A stretch of 64,000 nt of DNA, taken from NCBI RefSeq assembly GCF_021538675.1, contig NZ_JAJUKH010000001.1, positions 1 through 64,000 on the forward strand, written 5' to 3'. Under the pieces are notes generated by a model. It worked only from the letters and a program-made list of their open reading frames with translations. It ran no database searches and had not been told where the DNA came from. The stretch is from Paenarthrobacter sp. AR 02. GTDB lineage: Bacteria; Actinomycetota; Actinomycetes; Actinomycetales; Micrococcaceae. Of this stretch, positions 35,260 to 42,158 are shown one piece after another. Each line of letters opens with the position of its first letter. Position 1 is the first letter of the stretch. The position numbers and the translations under genes are program-made.

Positions 35260-35631
35260 TCAGGGGGCGCTGATTGGGCGCCAATCGTTCAGCTTCTCGT
35301 AGGAGAAGAATTGCGAGTGGCGGGCTAATATGTTGCCGCATCCGTAGCCGCGCCATATCCCAAGGTCCTTGAGTTTCTGGTGGTTCACGTTCCCCCACTG
35401 GTTCACGAAACCCTCCCGGCGCGCCCAGGTGTCGATGCACCACTGCCGCAGTCCCGGAGGATACCGAAAATAGGAATCCGGCGGGCAGCCCAGCCTTTCC
35501 TTTTCGCACCACCTCTCCACGTCCGCCCTCGTGTCCCAAAAACCGCCCGTTTCCGCGTACTCCAAGAACACTTTCGGGACCTTGCCGCCCGGAGCCCTCG
35601 ATCCGCTCCTTTCAAGCCGCCTACGACTCAT
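35260..35631 (-). CDS. Hypothetical phage protein
   Basis: A 123-aa basic, aromatic-rich protein (GFWDTRADVERWCEKERLGC, FRYPPGLRQWCIDTW, LGIWRGYGCGNILARHSQFF) with five Cys and many Trp. A small DNA- or metal-binding protein is possible, but there is no HNH or zinc-finger pattern that I can justify. The start overlaps the TerS-like gene by 11 bp, so the two are coupled. The terminator at 35180 follows it. Confidence 0.6.
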   Translation of the reverse strand: MSRRRLERSGSRAPGGKVPKVFLEYAETGGFWDTRADVERWCEKERLGCPPDSYFRYPPGLRQWCIDTWARREGFVNQWGNVNHQKLKDLGIWRGYGCGNILARHSQFFSYEKLNDWRPISAP

Positions 35632-35986
35632 GACGAATCACCCAACCCAAAGCCAACATGCCGGCAGGAGTAAGACCAAGCTGCCCGCCAAGATGACGCA
35701 TCTCCTGCGCCTGCCAAGCACTAGCCGAACCCTCATAGACAGCCCGCGCATGGCACACATAAGCAGCAACAGCAGGGATAAAACTGTCATCCCACTCATT
35801 CGCCTGGGGTGATTTCCAGAGATTTCGCCACAATTTCTTATCTTCTGAGGACCAAACCCCGGACTTAGGCAGCGGTGGAACGGACAAATTACAGCCCTCA
35901 GCCGGAAGTTCGATGAGCCCAGAACGCGCTCCAGGACTGCGATGCCGGGAGTTCGGCTTAGTGGGGTTAGCTTTCGGGCCAGGCAC
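35621..35986 (-). CDS. Terminase small-subunit-like protein
   Basis: A 121-aa protein starting GTG behind a perfect AGGAGG site. It shows the layout of actinophage small terminases: a basic Pro-rich start (PGPKANPTKPNSRHRSPGARSG), an LPAEGCNLSVPPLP segment, then KKLWRNLWKSPQANEWDDSF, AVAAYVCHAR and MRHLGGQLGLTPAGMLALGW, resembling the 'LW.PQA..WD' helical region of these proteins. Small terminases select the packaging site on DNA. No large-terminase gene is present. A GC-rich, hairpin-forming stretch lies just upstream where a cos site would be. Recognition is by pattern only. Confidence 0.6.
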   Translation of the reverse strand: MPGPKANPTKPNSRHRSPGARSGLIELPAEGCNLSVPPLPKSGVWSSEDKKLWRNLWKSPQANEWDDSFIPAVAAYVCHARAVYEGSASAWQAQEMRHLGGQLGLTPAGMLALGWVIRHES

Positions 35987-36023
35987 TCTGGCCTCCTTTC
36001 AGTTGGGTCTAACTGCTTGCCGC

Positions 36024-36090
36024 GCACCTTAAAGCCCTCCCCGGCGGTCTAGGAGGGGTGCATGGCCGCTCCCCCCGGGTGGGGGCCGTC
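36024..36090. other. GC-rich hairpin segment upstream of the TerS-like gene (cos candidate)
   Basis: CCCTCC (36035-36040) pairs with GGAGGG (36052-36057), and CCCCC-CGGGT-GGGGG follows at 36071-36085. Cohesive-end sites of actinophages often sit in such a position immediately before terS. There is no gene in 35,987-36,173. Function is inferred from position only. Confidence 0.25.
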
Positions 36091-36173
36091 AGTCATGCGG
36101 TTCATCTACGCATCCTTGCTTGTGTTAATGCCATGATTGTCTTTCAATTGGCCTGACTTTTTGGGGAGAAACT

Positions 36174-37145
36174 TTGCCGGGTTACAAATCGGTTCCAGAA
36201 CACGTAGTTGAAGAGATTGCACTGTTGCAAGGAAGGAGCTTCCGCATCGGCGTTAGACGGAAAGTCGAAGCTTCTGAACTTTCTACCGGTTTATATGGCA
36301 ACTTCGCCTTTCAATTGGTGGACGGTCAGTACGAAGCAACTACCTCTTACCTACCGACGCCAGAGGGCAGGTGGTCGAAGTGGAACGTGAATGGTCGCCA
36401 GGTCAAGCGCCCTGACTGGCCGAAGCGTCACATTGGGTGGACCACTACAAGCCCTAACTTTGGAGATCCTGCGCGTGGCTACTCCAGCCACTCTCATTCA
36501 CGGGAAGCTATGGCTTATGAAACGCTTCATGGGAAATCCTTTGCTTTTGAGGCGTCTGCTTCGCTGCTCGATGATGGGCGCGTCGCAGTCGAGATCATTT
36601 TGGAAGCAGTTTTCGACAGTTCGACCCCGCTGGACTCCCCGGATCTGCTCCTTGCTGTATCCCTTGTCCGAGAAGTACTAAGGGTCAGGCCCCACGCTTT
36701 CGCGACCGGTGTGGCCGCTGGCACTTGGGCGCAAACTCAGGTCTATGACTGGGACTTCCTGCCGGTGGCGCACGGTGCTCAATGGCCAACAGGTGACGAT
36801 GCTGCCGATAGGCTGGGGATACCCAGCGGGAAGAATCAACAGCGTGACACCTTCAAACTTCGGTATGAATTCATGAGGGATTTAGATCCGGAAAAGATCC
36901 ACTACGGGTCTTCGGGTTTTTCCCGTTACATCGCCTTCGAGTTCAAGCGAGTGGTGATCCTCGAAAACTACTACTACGGCAACGCGGCGTACGCTATGTT
37001 CGAAAATTGGCAAGACCTTTCAAAGAGAACTCGCATTGATCTCTTAGCTGACCCAAATGCGCGGTTCATTCGAGTTATCCACACAAGGGACTGGCAGGCG
37101 CGGATCAAAGACATCGTTAATGGACAGACGACGTTGGGAAAGTAG
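36174..37145 (+). CDS. Unknown 323-aa protein, stand-alone cargo gene of the prophage
   Basis: A 323-aa soluble protein starting TTG after a GGGGAG ribosome site. It reads against the surrounding phage operons and is followed by its own terminator, so it is a single-gene unit. It has mixed alpha/beta composition with many aromatic and basic residues; notable stretches are HSHSREAMAYETLHGKSFAF, LPTPEGRWSKWNVNGRQVKR, and a C-terminal RFIRVIHTRDWQARIKDIV. No recognisable catalytic motif, signal or membrane helix. The base composition is visibly more AT-rich than the host. Its setting is that of a lysogenic-conversion or anti-phage gene; function is unknown. Confidence 0.65.
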   Translation: MPGYKSVPEHVVEEIALLQGRSFRIGVRRKVEASELSTGLYGNFAFQLVDGQYEATTSYLPTPEGRWSKWNVNGRQVKRPDWPKRHIGWTTTSPNFGDPARGYSSHSHSREAMAYETLHGKSFAFEASASLLDDGRVAVEIILEAVFDSSTPLDSPDLLLAVSLVREVLRVRPHAFATGVAAGTWAQTQVYDWDFLPVAHGAQWPTGDDAADRLGIPSGKNQQRDTFKLRYEFMRDLDPEKIHYGSSGFSRYIAFEFKRVVILENYYYGNAAYAMFENWQDLSKRTRIDLLADPNARFIRVIHTRDWQARIKDIVNGQTTLGK

Positions 37146-37168
37146 GGTTAGTAGACTCAGCGCTGTGT

Positions 37169-37194
37169 CCGTAGCTGCCTTAACCCAGCTACGG
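37169..37194 (+). terminator. Terminator after the 323-aa gene
   Basis: CCGTAGCTG (37169-37177) pairs with CAGCTACGG (37186-37194) around an eight-base loop, 24 bp after the stop. No strong T-run. Confidence 0.6.
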
Positions 37195-37281
37195 GCACGA
37201 CGGCGCTAGAGGAAATGCCGGTCTTGTGTTGCCCCGTATACTTGGGCAAGACCAGTCAGATAGCCACCATGGGAGATAGCA

Positions 37282-37470
37282 ATGAACGACAGAGCCCCCG
37301 GAGACTTTCACATTGGGGACTTTTTCCCGGTAGACCTGCTCAATGAGGCAGACTGCCCAGCAGTGGACTCACGCCAGGTCTTCCGCGCGTTCTGTGTACT
37401 TGATGCTGGGCACGCGGGTCAGCATGTCGCGGTAGGTCACGAAGGTACCGTCGTTCAGGTGTGGAAGTAA
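37282..37470 (+). CDS. Small phage protein
   Basis: A 62-aa protein with a GGGAGA ribosome site ahead of its ATG. It contains two Cys and a C-terminal CVLDAGHAGQHVAVGHEG, a Cys-His spacing seen in small phage proteins that may bind zinc. It follows the 323-aa gene on the same strand, after a terminator, and converges with the 207-aa gene. No family assigned. Confidence 0.55.
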   Translation: MNDRAPGDFHIGDFFPVDLLNEADCPAVDSRQVFRAFCVLDAGHAGQHVAVGHEGTVVQVWK

Positions 37471-37499
37471 GCCACCCACGGATCTCCACTAACCAGGGC

Positions 37500-38123
37500 T
37501 TAGGCCTCAGCTGCGATGGCTTCGATCTGGGACTCGAGGTGCACGTTCCCGATTTCGTGGGGCTTTTCGAGGTGGAAGGCTAGGGAGTTTTCGAAGGCCT
37601 TGCCGAGATTGGTTTCGTTTTCGGGGCTGTCCTGGTTGAGGTACCAGAGTTCTTCGACCATTGAGCCGTAGTAGGGGTGGGCTTCGATGTAGGAGTTGGC
37701 GACGTTGACCCAGCCGGCATCGAGTGCCCGGTTGACTACGGCGGCGGCAAGGGTGTTGTCACCAGAGAGCTGAGCCCTGTCGAACAATTGCGCGGCTTTG
37801 GCTTCGTCGTCCGCTCCGAGGTTCGCCACCCTATCCTGTGCGTCACGGTAGGAGATGACATCCTGCGGGCCAGGATTGCCGGAGAGGCCGAACACGGTTT
37901 TGCGGATGTGATTGATTCGGTTCGTACGGGTTGTGGCTTCTTGCTTCTCGAGCTTGCTTACTTCCTTCTTGTTGCGGAGGTAGAGTGCTGCGATTTGTGC
38001 TCGTTTGCCGTCTGCGCTGAGGTTGCGGTTCTGCCTGATGTTTTCGATCTGTTGGCGGTGGTCGCTGCGGAGTTTTTCGGCTGCGAGGGCTTCGGTGGTT
38101 TTGGTGATGTCGTACTTCGCCAT
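37500..38123 (-). CDS. Hypothetical phage protein with coiled coil
   Basis: A 207-aa hydrophilic protein. Residues 1-65 are a basic coiled coil (LRNKKEVSKLEKQEATTRTN), and the C-terminal part is acidic. No motif identifies a function; its form would fit a small scaffold or DNA-associated protein, but that is not shown. It is the last gene of the leftward early operon, starting 11 bp after the HTH gene. Confidence 0.6.
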   Translation of the reverse strand: MAKYDITKTTEALAAEKLRSDHRQQIENIRQNRNLSADGKRAQIAALYLRNKKEVSKLEKQEATTRTNRINHIRKTVFGLSGNPGPQDVISYRDAQDRVANLGADDEAKAAQLFDRAQLSGDNTLAAAVVNRALDAGWVNVANSYIEAHPYYGSMVEELWYLNQDSPENETNLGKAFENSLAFHLEKPHEIGNVHLESQIEAIAAEA

Positions 38124-38133
38124 TGTGGTTCTC

Positions 38134-38550
38134 CTATGCCGCTCTGGCGGCTTTGAAATGTTCGATGTCTTCGGTGGTGATGCGCCAGCGTCCGTGAAGG
38201 TTGATGGCGTTTAGGCGTCTTTCTTGGATGGCTAGGCGCACAGCCCTGTCGGTGATGCCTAGACGTTCGGCTGCGTCTGTGGTGCTGTACCACTTTGATT
38301 CTCGCGTGACTTCCGGTTCGGGCGCTTGCTTACTTCCGGTAGCGGCAGCCCTCCAAGCCATCGCCGCGGTCCGGATAGCAACAAGCACGTTATCCACCTC
38401 AGCGTCAGCCCCGCGAGCGCCGATCCGTAACTCGTTGAGGCCGTGACTTTCAAGCCATGCCGCGACCCTGCCAGGGACGACCACGGAGGGTGAGCCAACA
38501 CCATGGATGTACGCGGATGGTGGGCGGGCTGGCTGCTGTGGCCTGTTCAA
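38134..38550 (-). CDS. Helix-turn-helix protein (excisionase/MerR-type HTH)
   Basis: A 138-aa protein. The C-terminal 65 residues form an excisionase-type winged helix domain: YSTTDAAERLGITDRAVRLAIQERRLNAINLHGRWRITTEDIEHF. The N-terminal 70 residues are Pro/Gly-rich then helical. It probably binds phage DNA, as an early regulator or terminase-like site-recognition factor. It starts with TTG within a TTGA overlap with the preceding small gene, so it relies on translational coupling. Confidence 0.7.
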   Translation of the reverse strand: MNRPQQPARPPSAYIHGVGSPSVVVPGRVAAWLESHGLNELRIGARGADAEVDNVLVAIRTAAMAWRAAATGSKQAPEPEVTRESKWYSTTDAAERLGITDRAVRLAIQERRLNAINLHGRWRITTEDIEHFKAARAA

Positions 38551-38705
38551 CGGCGCCCCTCAACGTAAGCGCGTAGTTCCGCTTCTACTTGGTCGTATTC
38601 CTGTTGCAGAAGGTTGAGCTTCTTATGGGCTCGTAGGATGATCGTCTGCCGGGTCTCAGCCATTTTCTTCCAGTACTCCAAGGATCCGTGTGGGTGGCGG
38701 CTCAT
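38547..38705 (-). CDS. Micro-gene, 52 aa
   Basis: A 52-aa helical protein (SLEYWKKMAETRQTIILRAH, then LNLLQQEYDQVEAELRAYVEG), a likely small coiled coil. It overlaps its upstream neighbour by four bases (ATGA) and the next gene by four (TTGA). The chain of such overlaps supports it as a real gene. Function unknown. Confidence 0.55.
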   Translation of the reverse strand: MSRHPHGSLEYWKKMAETRQTIILRAHKKLNLLQQEYDQVEAELRAYVEGRR

Positions 38706-38947
38706 GACTCGCCCTCCTGGTAGTTGAATAGCGCTTCCATCTCGCTGACGGTGAGGAAGTCCATTACGGCTTGCATCTCTCTGTGCCTGATAACCATTCG
38801 AAGCTTCGTGCCACGGAACAGGGCTACGCCGGCCTCGCCTGTCTTCGGATCACGAATGCCCTCCACATGCGTTATCCGCGCCCTCCGAATGGTCTCGATA
38901 ACGGTCTCTGTGGGTACTCGGGTTTCCACTCCTTTGGCGTTCATCAT
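38702..38947 (-). CDS. Hypothetical phage protein, 81 aa
   Basis: An 81-aa protein: ETRVPTETVIETIRRARITHV, then EAGVALFRGTKLRMVIRHREMQAVMDFLTVSE. Mixed alpha/beta, no signal, no known family. It overlaps both neighbours by ATGA. Confidence 0.6.
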   Translation of the reverse strand: MMNAKGVETRVPTETVIETIRRARITHVEGIRDPKTGEAGVALFRGTKLRMVIRHREMQAVMDFLTVSEMEALFNYQEGES

Positions 38948-39120
38948 GCGGAGGTCTTCTCACGCGCTTGGTACATGGATAGCTGGGCCTCAGCGGCCTT
39001 GGCACGTCGCATCCAGTGGGTCGCTTCCTGTTGGGCGTGCTCGAACTTGAGGCGGTAGGTTTCGGCCTGGGCAGGCCAGTCCCATTGCTGTAGAACTTTG
39101 GGCTCGTAGTCGTAGCTCAT
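38944..39120 (-). CDS. Micro-gene, 58 aa
   Basis: A 58-aa basic helical protein beginning MSYDYEPKVLQQWDWPAQAE and continuing as one long helix (RLKFEHAQQEATHWMRRA). ATGA overlaps on both sides. Function unknown. Confidence 0.55.
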   Translation of the reverse strand: MSYDYEPKVLQQWDWPAQAETYRLKFEHAQQEATHWMRRAKAAEAQLSMYQAREKTSA

Positions 39121-39338
39121 GGGCGGCCTTTCAGGTGTTTGCGTTCGCGGTCTACGTTGGTTGCTGCTTGGTTGCCCACAGGATCCTTGTGGAGTGTGGT
39201 TTTCCCGTAGTGACGTTCCGGTGTGGTCTTCGTTGCTAGGAGCTGCTGCAAGTAGGTGTTGGACAGGTTGCGGTAGTGGATCGTTTGCCGCTTCCAGTAC
39301 TCGGCTAGTTCCGCGTCGGTCATTTTTTGTTGATTCAT
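39117..39338 (-). CDS. Hypothetical phage protein, 73 aa
   Basis: A 73-aa basic protein: MTDAELAEYWKRQTIHYRNL then a Lys/Arg/His-rich tail (HYGKTTLHKDPVGNQ). ATGA overlaps with both neighbouring genes. No family recognised; a nucleic-acid-binding role would fit its charge, but this is not shown. Confidence 0.55.
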   Translation of the reverse strand: MNQQKMTDAELAEYWKRQTIHYRNLSNTYLQQLLATKTTPERHYGKTTLHKDPVGNQAATNVDRERKHLKGRP

Positions 39339-39451
39339 TCCGCCGCCGCGTCCCTTCGGTTCCTGGTCTGGTTGGTGTCGATGGCCTCTAAGAGCTGCAC
39401 AAGCTCGGTGTGGAGGTCGGATAGGTGTCTAAGCATCTGTTCCTCAGTCAC
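39335..39451 (-). CDS. Micro-gene, 38 aa
   Basis: A 38-aa frame from a GTG at 39451, or 33 aa from the ATG at 39436, which has GAGGAA just upstream. The sequence MLRHLSDLHTELVQLLEAID is a single amphipathic helix. It ends in an ATGA overlap with the 73-aa gene and heads the micro-gene chain. Confidence 0.45.
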   Translation of the reverse strand: MTEEQMLRHLSDLHTELVQLLEAIDTNQTRNRRDAAAE

Positions 39452-39518
39452 GAGCTGAATCGTTGAGTAGGTGGGTGGCTGGGCTAGCGAACGGCGGCGG
39501 CGGAAAAACCAATCTCAT
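39444..39518 (-). CDS. Possible 24-aa leader peptide
   Basis: An ATG at 39518 has AAAGGA at ideal spacing and opens 24 codons (MRLVFPPPPFASPATHLLND) ending across the start of the 38-aa gene. A run of four Pro may slow ribosomes, as in leader peptides that control a downstream start. It could equally be chance. Confidence 0.3.
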   Translation of the reverse strand: MRLVFPPPPFASPATHLLNDSARD

Positions 39519-39575
39519 TTCTTGAATCCTTTGGGTAGCCCGACCACCACCCCTCCCTACAGGAGGGGGGTGGTT

Positions 39576-39710
39576 CGTGGGCGGTGTGCGCGTGGGCGCC
39601 GTGGGCGATGCCGTGGGGCATGATTACAGCGTTCTCGGGGTGTCGCGTGGGGGTGTCGAGGGAGTCGTGGAGGGTCCACGCTTTTTGTTTGCGTGGATGC
39701 TGCGTGGGCG
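39576..39710 (+). repeat. Repeat-rich intergenic segment, iteron or origin candidate
   Basis: CGTGGGCG occurs exactly at 39576, 39591, 39600 and 39703, with variants CGTGGGGC (39612), CGTGGGGG (39646) and CGTGGAGG (39666). A hairpin TCCACGC/GCGTGGA with a T-rich nine-base loop is at 39675-39697, and a GC stem ACCACCCCTCC/GGAGGGGGGTGGT at 39546-39574. The block lies just beside the replication ATPase gene and has no convincing larger gene. Confidence 0.4.
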
Positions 39711-39712
39711 GT

Positions 39713-40729
39713 TCAAGCTGCTGTAGCTAGCACCGTGGGCATGCGGTAGACCTTCGATGGATTTCCGCCGTTGATCGCTGGAAGTTCCACAACTGCTATC
39801 GATCCGGCGTTGTTCATCGCGGTTAGCTTCCGACGTGCCTTTTCAATCTCGTTAGGGGTTGGCTTGTCTTTCTCAAACAGCGCTGCGGCATATTCACGGG
39901 CTGTAATCCCCTGGCCCCGCGATGCTTGGATCATGGCCAATGGGTCTGCCGCGTTCCAAACGCTAGAAGTACCTGATGCATGGTCGTGCATGACCTTGAA
40001 CGGTCCAACCGTTGCTGATGGCTGCTTGAGGTGACGGAAGTCAACGATGGTGTCTCCCGGTTTGCCCGACAACAGGATTACTGAGCCGGCGCCGCCAGTC
40101 AGCCAGGTTGAGCCGTACACGTCAGAGAGTGTGTTGGGAGCTCCACCATCCGCTCCACGCTTGACCTGATGGTGCAGCTCTAGAACGTCAACACCGGCTG
40201 CTAGTGCCTTCTGGCGGGCGTTGTTGTAGCCAGCACCCACGGCGTCCTCCGAGAGCCCTATAGCAACGTCCTTGAGGCTGTCTACCACGACTCTGTCGGC
40301 GCCTGCTTCGAGACACATATCCCGCAGTAGGTCCGGGTTCTTTGCCATGTCCGCGGGCGGCGGACCTTTCCAGATAACGAGCCGCTCGTTTACTACTTCG
40401 TGCTGGTCCCTGGTGAAGTTTCGTCGCAAGGAACGCGCTATCTGTTGCGGCCTGTCACTGGCTATGTACAGGAGCCTTTCGCACTGGGCTACCGGCATGT
40501 CCAGCACTCTGCCGCCGAACAGGCTTCCCGCAACCAGTTGGCCTGTCAGCGTGGTCTTCCCAACACCTGGGGGGCCACAGATGATCGTTGACTCACCTCT
40601 AGCGGCGAGAATATCTTGGCCTTCACCCCACCATGCTGGGGTGCCTTCGGACATGTTGAACATGAAGTCGCCACCGAGCGTGAACGCATGGTGAGAAGGC
40701 CTTTCGGGGAGCAGTGGGTCATTCGGCAT
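39713..40729 (-). CDS. RecA-fold (RepA/AAA_25-type) ATPase, phage replication
   Basis: A 338-aa ATPase with Walker A GPPGVGKTT (52-60), Walker B-like RVVVDSLKD (about 141-149), a sensor region around LELHHQVKRG, and LSDVYGSTWLTGGAGSVILLSG, as in RepA-type hexameric helicases (AAA_25). The C-terminal 80 residues hold a helix-turn-helix-like segment (ITAREYAAALFEKD..EIEKARRKL). It probably unwinds or loads at the element's origin. The adjacent repeat-rich intergenic segment may be that origin. Start ATG at 40729; the promoter lies after the terminator at 40776-40806. Confidence 0.8.
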   Translation of the reverse strand: MPNDPLLPERPSHHAFTLGGDFMFNMSEGTPAWWGEGQDILAARGESTIICGPPGVGKTTLTGQLVAGSLFGGRVLDMPVAQCERLLYIASDRPQQIARSLRRNFTRDQHEVVNERLVIWKGPPPADMAKNPDLLRDMCLEAGADRVVVDSLKDVAIGLSEDAVGAGYNNARQKALAAGVDVLELHHQVKRGADGGAPNTLSDVYGSTWLTGGAGSVILLSGKPGDTIVDFRHLKQPSATVGPFKVMHDHASGTSSVWNAADPLAMIQASRGQGITAREYAAALFEKDKPTPNEIEKARRKLTAMNNAGSIAVVELPAINGGNPSKVYRMPTVLATAA

Positions 40730-40775
40730 TAGCTGTCCTAGTCGTCTTGTGACTGGCTTATGAGTTTGTAGTGGT

Positions 40776-40806
40776 GTTCGGCCCCTGCTGCTCTCAGGGG
40801 CCGAAC
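40776..40806 (-). terminator. Terminator between early genes
   Basis: GTTCGGCCCCTG (40776-40787) and CAGGGGCCGAAC (40795-40806) form a perfect 12-bp stem with a seven-base loop. It follows the 79-aa gene by 10 bp and precedes the ATPase gene. No T-run. Confidence 0.7.
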
Positions 40807-40816
40807 GGTTGTCCTG

Positions 40817-41056
40817 CTATTGCGTGGGTAGCTCCGTTAGTTGTTCCTGCGTGGAGGTGAACGCTGCTGCGACGGTGCGGCGCGTTAGCTCCTCAACAGC
40901 CATGACTGGCGCTTGTTCGTAGCCGTAGGTGTGGTTTTGAAGAAGGCTCCTGATGGGACCTGCCTTCCACTCCGGCCGGATTTCAACAACGAACGCGGCA
41001 AGCTTGATAGCCTGCTCCATCGTCATGCGGACATGGGTGTCTACGGTGCTTTTCAT
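40817..41056 (-). CDS. Hypothetical phage protein, 79 aa
   Basis: A 79-aa mostly helical protein: RMTMEQAIKLAAFVVEIRPE, then MAVEELTRRTVAAAFTSTQE. The WKAGPIRSLLQ stretch looks like a small DNA-binding or protein-binding helix pair. No family recognised. It is followed by a terminator and belongs to the early leftward unit. Confidence 0.55.
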   Translation of the reverse strand: MKSTVDTHVRMTMEQAIKLAAFVVEIRPEWKAGPIRSLLQNHTYGYEQAPVMAVEELTRRTVAAAFTSTQEQLTELPTQ

Positions 41057-41151
41057 GTGATCTGAAACCTTTTTGTAGTCAAACGGTGGTGGTGGATTTG
41101 TAGTGCGTCCTGTTCCGCTCCCCCCTCAGAGGGCAGTTCAGGGGTTTCGCG

Positions 41152-41301
41152 TCAGCTTGGTGGGCTGATTGCCGCGAGTATTTCGCTGGTCCGATAGATC
41201 TGGGTGGATTGGTCTTCCAACACGATCAGCACCAGGTTCGGGCCAACGAGGTCAAAAACTATGGGCGCGGTGCCCGTTGTGCTCCTGACCGTGGTAGCCA
41301 T
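41152..41301 (-). CDS. Small phage protein, 49 aa
   Basis: A 49-aa frame seven bases after the Xis-like gene: MATTVRSTTGTAPIVFDLVG then LVLIVLEDQSTQIYRTSEIL. It reads as a beta-hairpin plus helix and could be an early regulator. No ribosome site is obvious, so reinitiation is likely. The stretch 41,057-41,151 has no gene. Confidence 0.4.
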   Translation of the reverse strand: MATTVRSTTGTAPIVFDLVGPNLVLIVLEDQSTQIYRTSEILAAISPPS

Positions 41302-41307
41302 CGAGCA

Positions 41308-41502
41308 TCACGCGGCGCTTTGCTCGAATGCTTGGTTGATGTACTCATTGACATCTGACTCGCGAAACAGCCGGCGGCCAGCAATTTTGGCGGACCGGGG
41401 CGCAGTTCCTTGATGGAGCATCCATCGAAGCTGAGCTGGCGACTTGCGTAGTCGGGCCGCGGTTTCGTCCAGGGTCAGAAGGGTCAGGGTTTGGTTAGCC
41501 AT
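41308..41502 (-). CDS. Excisionase-like HTH protein
   Basis: A 64-aa protein with the HTH_17/excisionase pattern: LLTLDETAARLRKSPAQLRW, then a wing APRSAKIAGRRLFRESDVNEYIN. Its position is next to the operator region, divergent from the repressor. It could be the element's Xis and/or a Cro-like switch. It is the first gene of the leftward early unit. Confidence 0.75.
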   Translation of the reverse strand: MANQTLTLLTLDETAARLRKSPAQLRWMLHQGTAPRSAKIAGRRLFRESDVNEYINQAFEQSAA

Positions 41503-41540
41503 CCGACTTCTCCATCCATAACTAGGAGACGTTGTTGCCT

Positions 41541-41597
41541 CCTACTAGAAATGCTAATACAGAAATCTAGTAGGCGTCAATAGGCTTTTCTAGTAGG
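41541..41597. promoter_or_regulatory. Immunity operator region: three copies of TCTAGTAGG
   Basis: CCTACTAGA (41541-41549, inverted), TCTAGTAGG (41566-41574) and TCTAGTAGG (41589-41597) lie between the divergent Xis-like and repressor genes. The third copy is nine bases before the repressor ATG. First and second form an interrupted palindrome. The layout is that of a genetic-switch operator. Confidence 0.7.
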
Positions 41598-41606
41598 GTG
41601 TTGTCT

Positions 41607-42158
41607 ATGGCAGATTCAAGCACCGATGTAGACGCGATTATCGGCAAGAACCTAGTGCGGTTGCGCGGCGACCGGTCGCAGCAGGAAATAGCTGATGGCA
41701 TGCGACATGTCGGGTGGAAGTGGTCGCAGGCGACCGTGTGGAGCGTAGAAAAGGGCGAGAGGCCCCTGCGGTTGGCGGAAGCGCTATCGCTTGCGAAGCT
41801 GCTTTTCGTAAGACTGGATGACCTGATCATGCAGGAGTTAGACGGCATGGTCATCGTTGGGTTAATAGCCCGAATGACAGCCATCCGCGAGTCTCGGGAA
41901 AGCCTGCGCGCCAACATTCAGGAACTGGCTAAGCATCGCGATGAGTTGATTGGCGCGATCGCTTTTGCCGAGGAATCGCTTGCAAGCGATTCCTGGACAG
42001 ATGAAGCCTCAAAAATCAAAGCCGAGACGCTTCTTGAGAACGCGCGGGAGATTGCATCATGGTCCCTCCGCAGAGTCACTGAATACGTCCTGACTGAAGA
42101 AGAAACCGAGCGCGGCGAACGGGGCGGGAGCATCGATGGCGAGCATCCAGAAGCGTGA
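41607..42158 (+). CDS. XRE-family repressor (CI-like)
   Basis: A 183-aa regulator. The helix-turn-helix spans residues 10-65 (IGKNLVRLRGDRSQQEIADGM, then WSQATVWSVEKGERPLRLAEAL). A helical, probably dimerising C-terminal region follows. It would hold the element quiescent by binding the operators at 41541-41597. It has no LexA-type peptidase domain, so induction is unlikely to depend on RecA-mediated self-cleavage. The integrase starts 23 bp before its stop, so repressor and integrase are cotranscribed. Confidence 0.8.
   Translation: MADSSTDVDAIIGKNLVRLRGDRSQQEIADGMRHVGWKWSQATVWSVEKGERPLRLAEALSLAKLLFVRLDDLIMQELDGMVIVGLIARMTAIRESRESLRANIQELAKHRDELIGAIAFAEESLASDSWTDEASKIKAETLLENAREIASWSLRRVTEYVLTEEETERGERGGSIDGEHPEA

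Noticed and set aside
42136..42158. Frameshift between repressor and integrase
   Set aside because: It is a 23-bp overlap of two complete genes in different frames.
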